A DNA stretch of 64,000 bases, taken from contig CAZBSD010000008.1 in NCBI GenBank assembly GCA_964494735.1, positions 5,344 through 69,343 of the forward strand. The letters are read 5' to 3'. Position 1 is the stretch's first letter, and every line of letters begins with the position of its first letter. Of this stretch, positions 35,076-44,329 are shown in pieces. This DNA is from PHAA01 sp964494735. GTDB taxonomy: Bacteria > Bacillota > Syntrophomonadia > Syntrophomonadales > Syntrophomonadaceae. Position numbers and translations under genes: made by a program. The notes under the pieces were generated by a model, which was given only the letters and a program-made list of their open reading frames with translations, did not search any database and was not told where the DNA came from.

Positions 35076-36682
35076 GGCACCTCTCTTCTAACGGCGTCGC
35101 CGGCTATCTTTAGTATCTCCACCATGTCATAGTGAGAAGGGTTCATACGGCGAATATTACGGCCGAATTTGTCCAAGAAACGTCCGATTGAACCACGCGG
35201 AATCACGGTGACCTTGAGAGGATCTATCCCTAGTAGAGCCTTTAAGTCTTTGAAGTCGGAATCTATGTGCCGGAAGTAGATGGACAGGTGATCACAAATT
35301 ATATCGTGATTAAGCCCTGATCTTGTCCCTTCCAACCCGATTTCAACAAACATGTGCACAAAGGTACGGTTGTCGGCGGTAACATCTTTTATTGCGAACC
35401 AATCATCGATGTCGAGTTTGGATATGCTTATGGCCTGACTGATAGTGTCCTCCGAGACTCTAGTAAACCCTGCGATATCAATGATCGTCGGAAACCTGTC
35501 AATATAGGCGAAATGAGGAAGCTGTACGTTTTCATCCTTATTATATAGAGAAACACACCGGAAAACGTCCCCGGTGCGGTAGCGGGCAAATGCTCCCCCC
35601 TTGAAATTGGAGACAACTAGTTCGTATAGATTGCCTGGGACCAGTTCGTCCATTAAATATGTATTGGGTTGGTAGGTCGGATTGTCCAGGTGAGTATCAA
35701 ATTCGGTTTTGGGGATGAACTCATAAAAATCTACATCTGGATAGAACACCAGTCCATCCTTCTTCCATGTCTCAGTAGCTATGCATCCGCACTCCGTTCC
35801 CCCGAATAATTCCAACGGCCTGACTCCCCAGTACTCTTCAATCTTAGGCTTGAGACTAGCGGTATCAGTACCGGTACATGCCAAACCTTTCAAAGTCCAT
35901 ATGTCCTTGGGGCTGATCGGAGTCTTCTCCTGCTTACTATTAAGCCAGGCTTTAAACAAACGACTATTCATCCGGGCGGAATTTTTTGTGATTTGGATCC
36001 CACCTGAACCACTTCCGGAAACGAAGGACTCCCCCATTTTGGCCACGATACTGCTCAAGCCAAAGAATAGGTCGATCCCCCTCTGCATCCCCATCTCGAA
36101 GCCAATTTTGGTACGTTCACGGAATCCCATCGATTCGGCTTCTGCGGTTGGTGGTAAAAAGTTTACGGTAAAAGTGTTGGCAACGAGGTGGGGTACCATT
36201 CCAGTAAGATAAGGCATAGGAGCCATACCATAAAGGAAGTTTTCTCCTCCTCGCAGATTGATATCCCCGCGAGCATGGCTGGTGGCCAATATGATCACGG
36301 CCATGATAGAGTTACTGTAGTTCTTGACCATGCCTTCTGAATAGGGAGCTGTTTTTATTGGATTTTTGGCCCCTTCCCAAGTTGTCTCAATCCATACCAT
36401 AGGCTTGGCCGGCAGGGCTGATTCATTTTTGGTCAGGAGGAAATCCGCGTAATCCTCATATCTGGACAATGGAACCACATCACGGAATTCATCGATGCTA
36501 GACGGCTTTTGGCCTTTCATAATGTGTTTACCCAGTTCACAGTTAGCATACAACTGCATCTGTTCCAACATCAGCCGTTGCTGTATATCCATGTATTGGG
36601 ACATGGAAAGGTCGAGAAATCCGCAATATTCTTGCCAAATAAGGTCATATTGCTTTTTGCGGAGTTTCTCGTCAAAATTCAC
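35072..36682 (-). CDS. GH3-family adenylate-forming enzyme (acyl-acid amido synthetase-like)
   Basis: A 536-residue member of the GH3 superfamily, which activates carboxylic acids with ATP and conjugates them to amines or amino acids. The adenylation motif is ELFGGTECGCIA and the later FARYRTGDVFRC matches the (Y/F)RxGD block. The N-terminal DFxxxVPLSRYEDY is also typical. A GTG at 36682 is chosen, 7 nt after GGGGG. The next gene, a c-di-GMP protein, overlaps its stop. No substrate can be inferred. The gene is AT-rich relative to the window. Confidence 0.8.
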   Translation of the reverse strand: MNFDEKLRKKQYDLIWQEYCGFLDLSMSQYMDIQQRLMLEQMQLYANCELGKHIMKGQKPSSIDEFRDVVPLSRYEDYADFLLTKNESALPAKPMVWIETTWEGAKNPIKTAPYSEGMVKNYSNSIMAVIILATSHARGDINLRGGENFLYGMAPMPYLTGMVPHLVANTFTVNFLPPTAEAESMGFRERTKIGFEMGMQRGIDLFFGLSSIVAKMGESFVSGSGSGGIQITKNSARMNSRLFKAWLNSKQEKTPISPKDIWTLKGLACTGTDTASLKPKIEEYWGVRPLELFGGTECGCIATETWKKDGLVFYPDVDFYEFIPKTEFDTHLDNPTYQPNTYLMDELVPGNLYELVVSNFKGGAFARYRTGDVFRCVSLYNKDENVQLPHFAYIDRFPTIIDIAGFTRVSEDTISQAISISKLDIDDWFAIKDVTADNRTFVHMFVEIGLEGTRSGLNHDIICDHLSIYFRHIDSDFKDLKALLGIDPLKVTVIPRGSIGRFLDKFGRNIRRMNPSHYDMVEILKIAGDAVRREVP

Positions 36683-37187
36683 CGTTGTTCCCCCATACCC
36701 CTTTGATGGATTCTTGACAAACGACAAAACAGCGCCATCACCCTGTTTAAGCCGCCCCCCAGTCCCATATCATTGAGGTTTTTTATTCAATACTATAGTA
36801 CCGGTATTCCTTGCTTATGTAAGTGAAACAAACCCCTAAAATTAAGCATTGCGTTGAATTTAGAATATATGATGAAATATTTAAATACAACAGAAATCGT
36901 AATTTTTACCAATATTATTTGGTTTTTGGGTCGTATCTGGACCCTTTTTTATATATACGTATTCTAATATCTGTTTCGGAAAATATCTGGATCCTCATAT
37001 GGGAATAATGACGATCTTTTTATCTGGAAGGCAATAAAAATCGACACCGCCCCTCGTAATTTCACCAATCTTACCATATTTGTGCAATAACATCTATTGA
37101 CATATCCCGGAAACCATCCATCCTTTGCCTCTTTGACAATCATCATCACATTATATGGATTCCATATTTAGACATTTGCGGCCCTGT
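36683..37187. other. AT-rich non-coding region
   Basis: About 500 bp of strongly AT-rich sequence with no gene that I can support. It contains repeated short motifs (ATCTGGACCC near 36940, ATCTGGATCC near 36990 and ATCTGGAAGG near 37023). It separates the ThiF-like gene from the GH3-like gene. Confidence 0.6.
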
Positions 37188-38018
37188 CTACTCGATGCCG
37201 TTTTTCGCAATCGATCCGATCATAAATTGTCGATCGAATAGATCCAGGTATGTGTAGCGAGGAGCCTTGACGACATCCTGACGCTGCAACAATATGTTGA
37301 CTGCCGCACTGGCAGCCATAATAGAAGCCAGGCCAACCCCAATGCTGCAGGTAGGTACAGGTCTTATCCCGCTAATTATCTCTTGGAGGGTTTCCATGGT
37401 CATTGCTGAGGTGATATAGGAAGGGTTGACGGGCAGGACCTTTTCGGCACCGACGTTTACAACATCCATCTGATCCAGATCCTTATTTGCAGGCATCCCA
37501 TTGTATTCCTCCAATGTGACACCATCGGGAGCAAAACTGGTCAACAAGGCGCCAAAACCAAGGGCGCCGGCAAAACTGTAATAAATGCCCCTTCTTCTGG
37601 CCGCGCGCTGAAGGTAGATGGATTCCTTCCAAGCCCCATAATCCATCTCATCCATGACCAGGTCGGCGCCGTTTACAAACCTTTCCGCATCCTGAATATT
37701 GGTGATGCCGAAGGTGTCGTAAATGATATGGGCTTCTGGGTTTATAGCCTGGACCGCCTCATATACTACCTCAACCTTGTAAAGCTCGTTGGTGGCGCCG
37801 CAGCAACCGAACTGTCGATTGGTATTGCTAATTTCAAATGTTCCCGGGTCGGTCATTTTTATATTGCCGATTCCCAGCCTGACCAGTCTTTCCACCAATA
37901 GCCCGCCCACACCCCCGACGCCAGCGACTGCAACTGTGACTTTTCTCAGTTGCTCCTGCTCGGCTTCGGTAAATATTCCTAAATTGCGCATGAATCTATC
38001 GCCGTATTTACTGTTCAT
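37188..38018 (-). CDS. ThiF/HesA/MoeB (E1-like) family protein
   Basis: A 276-residue nucleotide-binding protein. The glycine loop is VAGVGGVGG (residues 31-39); D57 and the ISNTNRQF segment with R68 match the ATP-binding site of E1-like adenylyltransferases. It lacks the paired CxxC zinc knuckles of MoeB and ThiF, which puts it nearer TcdA-like or stand-alone members. No ubiquitin-like partner is nearby. Possible roles: tRNA modification, sulphur transfer or peptide C-terminus activation. Confidence 0.8.
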   Translation of the reverse strand: MNSKYGDRFMRNLGIFTEAEQEQLRKVTVAVAGVGGVGGLLVERLVRLGIGNIKMTDPGTFEISNTNRQFGCCGATNELYKVEVVYEAVQAINPEAHIIYDTFGITNIQDAERFVNGADLVMDEMDYGAWKESIYLQRAARRRGIYYSFAGALGFGALLTSFAPDGVTLEEYNGMPANKDLDQMDVVNVGAEKVLPVNPSYITSAMTMETLQEIISGIRPVPTCSIGVGLASIMAASAAVNILLQRQDVVKAPRYTYLDLFDRQFMIGSIAKNGIE

Positions 38019-38187
38019 AAATGTCCATCCTTTCCGTGAAGTCCGGTTCGCTTTTCCTGACCTGTCATCTGAGGTTAAAGATTACCGCTTTTCAATGTTA
38101 GTATAAAAAGCCATCCTGCTGGAATTTTGGCTCTAGGGGAGACATTTCTACTAAATCGTCTACTTTCCTGCATTTGAGTGAAATTAT

Positions 38188-38217
38188 TTGTCATACATGC
38201 AAAATACTCCATATAAT
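38188..38217 (+). promoter_or_regulatory. SigA-type promoter of the small locus at 38.3 kb
   Basis: TTGTCA (38188-38193), an 18-nt spacer and TATAAT (38212-38217). Start expected near 38224, giving a leader of about 80 nt. Confidence 0.65.
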
Positions 38218-38306
38218 ACCGAGCCGTCTTCTCAGTAAACTGCGGTCAATAGCATAAAAATACCCCCGATCATCCAAATCAAAAGTGAACGACCGGAGGC
38301 CATGAT

Positions 38307-38423
38307 ATGCGATTAAATGTGACTGAGCACCGTATTTGCAATTTCTATGGTTTCAGCCGCAAAGCGGCTGTTGCGGCGCCGACTCTCAAGGATGCCCGGG
38401 TTGTCTGCCTGCGAGGCTTTTAA
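38307..38423 (+). CDS. Possible 38-residue peptide, or a structured small RNA
   Basis: ATG at 38307 follows GGAGG by 7 nt and opens MRLNVTEHRICNFYGFSR, then 20 more residues with a second cysteine, ending in TAA. It has its own promoter and lies on the opposite strand to the genes around it, ending 2 bp before the YtpB-like stop. CAGCCGCAAAGCGGCTG inside the frame is a perfect hairpin, so an RNA role is an alternative. No homologue is recognised. Confidence 0.45.
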   Translation: MRLNVTEHRICNFYGFSRKAAVAAPTLKDARVVCLRGF

Positions 38424-38425
38424 GT

Positions 38426-39532
38426 CTAAATCACCTTACGTACCAGCTTGCAGACCTGATAGGTGCAACGGGCGCTGCTGCCCGATGCATACAGCAATTC
38501 TCGAGCGTTCCTGCTGAATCCTTGTTGAACCACCTTTTTGTCGGTCAAATACATGGCCAGTAGTCCTTCGATGACGGTCTTGGCGAAACCGGACTCGGGC
38601 ATATCACTGGCTCTCCGGTGAGCTTCGCGGATAAAGGTTTTGAACCGGTCCATCATGTAATCGTGGTCGGCATAGTAGAAGGTGAAGTTCAGGTCGCCGC
38701 CCTCCCGGTCTTCTGCCTGATCGATCAAGTAATCGAGCAGTATATGGAGCCCACATATCCAGGGGAAGTAACCATCCAGTATGGCAGCGGCCTGAACTGC
38801 GTCGGCGTCACTGTGGGAGGCTAATTCCAGCAATGCAAACAAAGCCAGGGTGGAGCCAGTGGCAGCGGCAAATTCATTCCATTCGATACCGGGATTCCAG
38901 TTCAGATTTCCCTGGGCCCAAGCCTTCAGGGTATCCTCCCGCACCTCCCAGGCGAGGTGTTTCTTCACCTGCAGGTCTATGTATAGTCGAACCAGACCGA
39001 TAACATCGTGATAGACGAGCTGATAACAGGGTAAATGCACTATTTGACGGCGGCATTCTGCCACCAGTTTTACTATATACCCTCCGTCGCCAGAGTGGGG
39101 ATAGCCGAAGTAATAATCTCGCAGGGGGGCTTCCGGGGTCAGGGCGTCGATGAGGGACAGGTGGAGCTGACGGAAGGCTGGGCCTTCCAGGCAATCAGAT
39201 CTGTCGCACAGGTTATCGAGGTAGTCGCACAGGGTCTGATAGGCAACGATAAGCGGTACCAATATGTGTTCAGCAGGCGGATTGGCCACTGCCAAAAACG
39301 CACCTCCCTGGCAATGGAAGTCCTTGCCCGCGATGGAGGCCAAAGCCTGCCGTTTCAACTCGGCATCTTCACAGTGTCCCGCTTCCATTCTCCAGGAACT
39401 CAGCAAACGATTGACATGTGGGAGAATCCGGAAAATGTAGTGGCATAAATAGCCGGCCTGCATCCATCCGGTACTCTTTTTGTAGGGAGACACCGCCCGC
39501 CACCTGACTGTGGAGATAGTATCGGAATGCAT
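38426..39532 (-). CDS. YtpB-like (DUF2600) terpene synthase
   Basis: A 368-residue all-helical protein. The DYLDNLCDR and DYLIDQAEDREGGDLNF segments fit the aspartate-rich motifs of the DUF2600/tetraprenyl-beta-curcumene synthase family, which cyclises C35 heptaprenyl diphosphate. Its ATG overlaps the stop of the polyprenyl-synthase gene (TGATG), so substrate and cyclase are made together. The product is unknown. Confidence 0.85.
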   Translation of the reverse strand: MHSDTISTVRWRAVSPYKKSTGWMQAGYLCHYIFRILPHVNRLLSSWRMEAGHCEDAELKRQALASIAGKDFHCQGGAFLAVANPPAEHILVPLIVAYQTLCDYLDNLCDRSDCLEGPAFRQLHLSLIDALTPEAPLRDYYFGYPHSGDGGYIVKLVAECRRQIVHLPCYQLVYHDVIGLVRLYIDLQVKKHLAWEVREDTLKAWAQGNLNWNPGIEWNEFAAATGSTLALFALLELASHSDADAVQAAAILDGYFPWICGLHILLDYLIDQAEDREGGDLNFTFYYADHDYMMDRFKTFIREAHRRASDMPESGFAKTVIEGLLAMYLTDKKVVQQGFSRNARELLYASGSSARCTYQVCKLVRKVI

Positions 39533-40554
39533 CAGTTGATTGCCTCGCTGGGTACTGCTTCGACCGATCGTGTCAGCATCTGATTATAGGTATCCAACAG
39601 CAGGGCAGCCAATAACTCCAGTTCTCTTACCGCAGCACCCTGAGGTAATTCTTTAATATAGGCTAGACTGCGATCTATGAACTGGTGGACCAACTGCAAA
39701 CAAGACTCGATGGCACCGGTCGCCATCAGAATCTCCACGATCTCCGGAATCTTTTCTCCTGTCAGACGGCTCTCGTCTTGCAACAGGGAGCGCAGCTGTG
39801 GCCCGTATTTACTGTTCCTCAAGGCATAAATGACCGGCAGGGTTATGTTCCCTTCCGTCAGGTCGGTGCCCACCGGCTTTCCCAAACGGGCGCTGTCGGC
39901 CAGGAAATCGAGCAGATCGTCAATTATCTGATAGGCATATCCCAGATTAAGGCCGTATTGTTCCAGGTTGTACGCCACTTCCTCAGGGAGCCCGGCAGCC
40001 AGTGCACCGATCTTACAGCTGGATGCAAACAGACACCCGGTTTTGCCATAGCTTTTCTCCAGGTATTCCTCTTCCCTGATCGCCAGGTTGCGGGCCAGAG
40101 TCAGCTGTTTTATTTCTCCGGCACACATGATGCGGATGGTGGTGGTGAGGTTCTCCATGATGGGCTGCATACCATTGCGGTTGATCAGGTTGAAGGCAGT
40201 GGCGAACAGGTAGTCCCCGGCCAGGACGCTGGCCGTGTTGCCCCAGCGGCGGTTGAGGCTGTCGTTACCCCGCCGCGTAAAGGCTTCATCTATCACATCA
40301 TCATGGACCAGTGATGCCATGTGGATAAGTTCCACTGCCACCGCCACATCACGGACTATCTCCGGGTCGTGGGGAGCTAAAGAAGCGGTGAGGAAGACCA
40401 GGCGCGGCCGCAGCATCTTGCCCTGGTGAGCGGTCAGGTAATCCAGGATAACTTTTATGTCGGGATTCTCCGCGGCCAGTACTTCGGTCATGCGAAGCTG
40501 GATGAGTTCGGCAGGGAACGAATGGAGAGCCAGCACGTTGGAATCGGGACCCAT
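39532..40554 (-). CDS. Polyprenyl diphosphate synthase (heptaprenyl synthase component II-like)
   Basis: A 340-residue isoprenoid chain-elongating enzyme. The first aspartate-rich motif is VHDDVIDEAFTRRG and the second is QIIDDLLDF; a GKxxRP-type start (GKMLRPRLVF) is present. It makes long-chain isoprenyl diphosphate for menaquinone or for the terpene synthase that follows. No component I partner is in the window. Chain length not provable from sequence. Confidence 0.92.
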   Translation of the reverse strand: MGPDSNVLALHSFPAELIQLRMTEVLAAENPDIKVILDYLTAHQGKMLRPRLVFLTASLAPHDPEIVRDVAVAVELIHMASLVHDDVIDEAFTRRGNDSLNRRWGNTASVLAGDYLFATAFNLINRNGMQPIMENLTTTIRIMCAGEIKQLTLARNLAIREEEYLEKSYGKTGCLFASSCKIGALAAGLPEEVAYNLEQYGLNLGYAYQIIDDLLDFLADSARLGKPVGTDLTEGNITLPVIYALRNSKYGPQLRSLLQDESRLTGEKIPEIVEILMATGAIESCLQLVHQFIDRSLAYIKELPQGAAVRELELLAALLLDTYNQMLTRSVEAVPSEAIN

Positions 40555-40610
40555 AGCAATCTACCCCTTTATGGTACTTTTTGCTAATATCCTGCCCAAA
40601 TTGCCTGGTT

Positions 40611-41354
40611 TTATCCCTTTTTAGCGGAGAGAATCTTATTGCGCACCTGTTCATGGGCAATATGCTCGATGGAATCGTCTAGACGGCGATCGATCTCGAT
40701 CCCCTTTCGAGCCGCCATAGCTTCTATAAAGAAGTCAGCCAACAGGGGATTCTTCGGCAGCAAGGGACCGTGCAGGTAGGTGCCGACCAGGTTGTAGAAC
40801 CTCATCCCCTCAGTTTTGTCCTGCCCATTGTTCCCGTGCCCGGCTATTACCTGGCCCAGGGGCTGCAATCCAGGATCCTGGAAATAAGTGCGCCCGCCGT
40901 GGTTTTCGAAACCGACCAGAGTGGTGGTGGCTCCGCCGATTTGGCTCTCCAGTATTATATTGCCTATCAAGCGCTCTTTTTTGCCTACGGTATGAAAAGG
41001 AAAGAAATCCAGCCCCTGCATCACCTGGCCATCATAGGACTGGTAGTATGCCCCCAGCAACTGGTAGGCGCCGCAGATGGCCAGCACCGGCAGCCCGGTT
41101 TTAATCTGTGCCAGCAACTGGTCCGCCTTGCCGACCAGGTCGCCATAAACCAATCCCTGCTCCCGGTCCGAACCGCCTCCCATAAAAATCATATCTATCT
41201 GCCCGAAATCCAACTGCTCTTGCAAATGGATATTCTTGATCTCACAGCCCAATCCGTACCATTCCATCCGTTTTTGCAGGCAGATGAGATTACCCCGGTC
41301 ACCGTACAGGTTCATGAGGTCGGGATACATATGGGCTATACACAACTTCACCAT
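40611..41354 (-). CDS. gatD: Lipid II isoglutaminyl synthase, glutaminase subunit GatD
   Basis: A 247-residue class-I glutamine amidotransferase. The nucleophile lies in LAICGAYQLLG and the histidine in GTYLHGPLLPKN, as in CobB/CobQ-like GatD. It hydrolyses glutamine and feeds ammonia to MurT, which amidates D-Glu of lipid II. It lies 53 nt after murT. Confidence 0.92.
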   Translation of the reverse strand: MVKLCIAHMYPDLMNLYGDRGNLICLQKRMEWYGLGCEIKNIHLQEQLDFGQIDMIFMGGGSDREQGLVYGDLVGKADQLLAQIKTGLPVLAICGAYQLLGAYYQSYDGQVMQGLDFFPFHTVGKKERLIGNIILESQIGGATTTLVGFENHGGRTYFQDPGLQPLGQVIAGHGNNGQDKTEGMRFYNLVGTYLHGPLLPKNPLLADFFIEAMAARKGIEIDRRLDDSIEHIAHEQVRNKILSAKKG

Positions 41355-41407
41355 ATCATTACCACCTGTATCTGTTGGTTATCAAACCGCATCATACTAT
41401 CTGATCC

Positions 41408-42805
41408 TTAAGCCGACCGCTGCGGCGAGCCGGTCCCCTGCGGCAGCCGGGATGGATACTGCTTCTGCAGTTTAACTAGTATCTTGCGGCTGGCAAACAA
41501 GGCGGTATAGGTACAGAGTATGTAACTGACGGCGGATTCCAGCCTGACTGCTTCCGTTATCCCCTCTTCCAAATCCGGCAGGATATTTATCTTATGGTTG
41601 GGGACTCCCGCGTACTTGATGCGGACCGCCATATCACCGCTGCGCAGCCCCGAACAAACGATACGGTTAATGGCGTCGATTTCCGGGCAGAGCAGTTCCA
41701 CATCAGCATCCCAGATCCAGCTCACATCCCTTCCGTCGGCAGCGTTGTCGTTCAGGGCCAGGAACAGATTTTTGGCGGCTGGGTCCATGCTCAGCATGGT
41801 TAAGCTTTGATTGAATCCGGTTGGATTCTTGATCAGTATCAGGATCACCTTCTTGCCTCCGATGGTAAAGCTCTCCATACGGCCAGCCTGAGGGCGGAAC
41901 TCATAAAGGGCTTTTTGGATTACGGAGGTATCCATCCCGATGAGTCTGCCTATGGTTACTGCGGCCAGTACGTTATAAGCATTATAGAATCCCTGATAGG
42001 GGCTCTCGATGGGCAGGCCATTGACCTTGAAATCCAGACTGGGCGTCAATTGCAGCTGGGTGGCCAGGAAATCCGGGACCGGATTGGAATCACCGCAATC
42101 AGGGCACTTGAAGGTCCCCAGCTGGGCGTAATGGAAACGGCTGTAGTGCAGTTCCTGTCCGCATACCACGCAATAACGCCCTTCCCGGCTATCCGAACCG
42201 GCCGGGGTGTCGTAGATGGTATCGGCGAATCCATAATACCAGCAGTGCAGGCCAGTCTCCGCGGCCAGGTTGGACTGCAGCGGATCATCGCTGTTCAGGA
42301 CCAGATCGACTCCAGTGCCTTTGACCGCCTCCTTGATCAAAGAAATGGTGTAGTCCAGCTCGCCAAACCTGTCCAATTGATCCCTAAAGAAATTGGTGAT
42401 AAGAAGGTAGCGCGGTTGCAGTACCTGCAGCAACAGGGGCACATTGGCTTCATCCGTCTCCAGCAGGGCGTAGTCGAATTTCTTGTTGCCCAGCAGGTTG
42501 GTCGAACGGATGAAAGCAGTAGTGATGCCGGTTAGCATGTTGGCCCCGGCCTTATTATGGACCAATGAGTTCCCCTGGGCCTTGATAATGGCGGCCACCA
42601 TGTTGGTGGTAGTGGTCTTGCCGTTGGTCCCGGTTATGACCAGCGTGCTGCGGACGGTGTTGCGGCTCAGCGCCTCGAGGATGGAGGGGTAAATCAGACC
42701 CGCCACTCTGCCGGGCAGGGTGCTGCCCTGGTTACCAGCTATGCGGCTGGCCAAAATAATAAATTTTCCCACCAGGATGGCCAGGAACTTCATTATATTC
42801 GACAC
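41408..42805 (-). CDS. murT: Lipid II isoglutaminyl synthase, MurT subunit
   Basis: A 465-residue Mur ligase-like enzyme with the ATP loop TGTNGKTTTTN and a C-terminal domain. The inserted zinc ribbon (CVVCGQ ... CPDCGD) is typical of MurT. Start GTG with GAGG 9 nt upstream. With GatD it amidates the alpha-carboxyl of D-Glu in peptidoglycan precursor. Confidence 0.94.
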   Translation of the reverse strand: MSNIMKFLAILVGKFIILASRIAGNQGSTLPGRVAGLIYPSILEALSRNTVRSTLVITGTNGKTTTTNMVAAIIKAQGNSLVHNKAGANMLTGITTAFIRSTNLLGNKKFDYALLETDEANVPLLLQVLQPRYLLITNFFRDQLDRFGELDYTISLIKEAVKGTGVDLVLNSDDPLQSNLAAETGLHCWYYGFADTIYDTPAGSDSREGRYCVVCGQELHYSRFHYAQLGTFKCPDCGDSNPVPDFLATQLQLTPSLDFKVNGLPIESPYQGFYNAYNVLAAVTIGRLIGMDTSVIQKALYEFRPQAGRMESFTIGGKKVILILIKNPTGFNQSLTMLSMDPAAKNLFLALNDNAADGRDVSWIWDADVELLCPEIDAINRIVCSGLRSGDMAVRIKYAGVPNHKINILPDLEEGITEAVRLESAVSYILCTYTALFASRKILVKLQKQYPSRLPQGTGSPQRSA

Positions 42806-42827
42806 GGTTATATTCCTCTATGAAGTA

Positions 42828-44021
42828 TTAGGACCCCATCCAAGAACTGATCTTCCTGATAGTTCTGGTCTGATGAGGTTCGCTGGCAGCCAGCTGTTCG
42901 TAAACAGCTTCCAGGCGTACTGCCATATTATGGGATGATAGTTCCTCGGCTCTTTGCAGTGCATTGGTGCGGAGGTAACGGTGGTAGCGCTCGTCCCTGA
43001 GGATCCGGCAGGCGGCGCTGGCAAATTCATGGCTGTCTTCTGCTGTCAGCAACCCGTCGGCCCCGTCTCTCACCATCTCCCGCACCCCGGAAGCCCGTAC
43101 TGCCACCACCGGTAATCCGGCTGCCATGGCTTCTATTACTACCAGACCCTGGGTCTCGGTGAGCGATGAAAATACAAAAAGGTCAGCCGAATAATAAGCG
43201 TTTACCAGTGATTTGAACGGCAGTTTGCCGGCGAATACTATATCCTGTTCCGATAGGTGCAAAGAGGCCGCCAAGTCCCTGAGTTCATCCTCCAGCGGTC
43301 CCGCCGCCACCAATACCAAGGTGGTATTGGGCAGGGTCTGTTTGATCTGATGGAACGATTCGATCAGGAAATGGATATTCTTTTCCTGACCCAACCTTCC
43401 GGCGAACAGAAGTATCTGATTCTGGGGAGGGATGGGATAATTCTTGCGCAGCCAGTAGGCATCACCGCCATCGAATTTTTCCAGGGGGATACCGGTGGGC
43501 ACCACACTTATGGGGGTGGTAACCAGGAAGCTGCGGATGATAGACTCTATCTCCCGCGAAGGTGCGATGATATGATCGCACTCGTTACAAAAATGACGGC
43601 TGTATTTGATAGTAACGTCTTTGACCAGGTCCTTGGCCATGGGCAGGTAATGGACATACTGGTCATAACGGGTATGGTATGTAAACATCAGGGGCAGATC
43701 GAATTTGCGGGCGTAATGCAATCCGACTCTCCCCATCGTGAAAGGAGAGTGGACATGAATCAGGTCCAGCCGCAATTTCTTCATCATGGTCAGCATCCCC
43801 GGGTGAACCGGCAGGGCCAGGGTATAACCAGGATTGGTGGGTGCGGGGATGGAAAAATAACGGAAGACATTGTCTTCTTCCTCTTCATGGTTGGGATAAT
43901 TGGGTGCAAAAACATATATATCATGTCCCAAACGGGTCAATTCATCTTTGAAGGTCGAAATGGATGTCACCACTCCACTGGTATAAGGCTTATAGCTTTC
44001 AGTGAAGATGCCGATTCTCAA
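42828..44021 (-). CDS. Glycosyltransferase family 4 (GT-B fold)
   Basis: A 397-residue GT4. The start RIGIFTESYKPYTSGVVTS is typical of diacylglycerol or phosphatidylinositol-type glycosyltransferases. The donor-site ExxxxxxxE motif is TETQGLVVIE and the sugar-nucleotide loop is LLFAGRLGQEKN. TTG at 44021 is chosen: GGGGGAGG ends 4 nt upstream. It heads the murT-gatD-prenyl-YtpB run with a 22-nt gap to murT. A glycolipid (possibly diglucosyl-diacylglycerol) product is inferred. Confidence 0.88.
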   Translation of the reverse strand: MRIGIFTESYKPYTSGVVTSISTFKDELTRLGHDIYVFAPNYPNHEEEEDNVFRYFSIPAPTNPGYTLALPVHPGMLTMMKKLRLDLIHVHSPFTMGRVGLHYARKFDLPLMFTYHTRYDQYVHYLPMAKDLVKDVTIKYSRHFCNECDHIIAPSREIESIIRSFLVTTPISVVPTGIPLEKFDGGDAYWLRKNYPIPPQNQILLFAGRLGQEKNIHFLIESFHQIKQTLPNTTLVLVAAGPLEDELRDLAASLHLSEQDIVFAGKLPFKSLVNAYYSADLFVFSSLTETQGLVVIEAMAAGLPVVAVRASGVREMVRDGADGLLTAEDSHEFASAACRILRDERYHRYLRTNALQRAEELSSHNMAVRLEAVYEQLAASEPHQTRTIRKISSWMGS

Positions 44022-44090
44022 ACTGCCTCCCCCTTTACCTTGATAATATATTACCATATTACCACTTTTTCAATCCGGGCAAACTCAGGC

Positions 44091-44309
44091 TCAGTTCATC
44101 ACATCCGTCCCGTAATCATCCAGCGCATCGTTGATGCGATCCAATTCGATATTCAATACTTGCAGATGACCGGCCAGATCCGACGGATGGACCATGGTCG
44201 CCGGCAGCATGCCACTCCAGTACAAGGACTGCTGGTATAATTCTTGGTTGTTCCTGATCAGTTGTTCCAGTTCATGTTTTTTATTAAGCAAGCGGGTCTG
44301 TTCATCCAT
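44091..44309 (-). CDS. Small coiled-coil protein, unknown
   Basis: A 72-residue frame with GAGG 9 nt before the ATG. The N-terminal NKKHELEQLIRNNQELYQQS and C-terminal LQVLNIELDRINDALDD read as two helices with heptad-like spacing. It starts 20 nt after the DUF5665 gene. No family recognised. Confidence 0.6.
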   Translation of the reverse strand: MDEQTRLLNKKHELEQLIRNNQELYQQSLYWSGMLPATMVHPSDLAGHLQVLNIELDRINDALDDYGTDVMN

Positions 44310-44329
44310 CTACTGACACCTCATATCTG

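Noticed and set aside
43257..44240. 327-codon plus-strand frame opposite the glycosyltransferase
   Set aside because: The minus-strand GT4 has complete motifs; the opposite frame has none.
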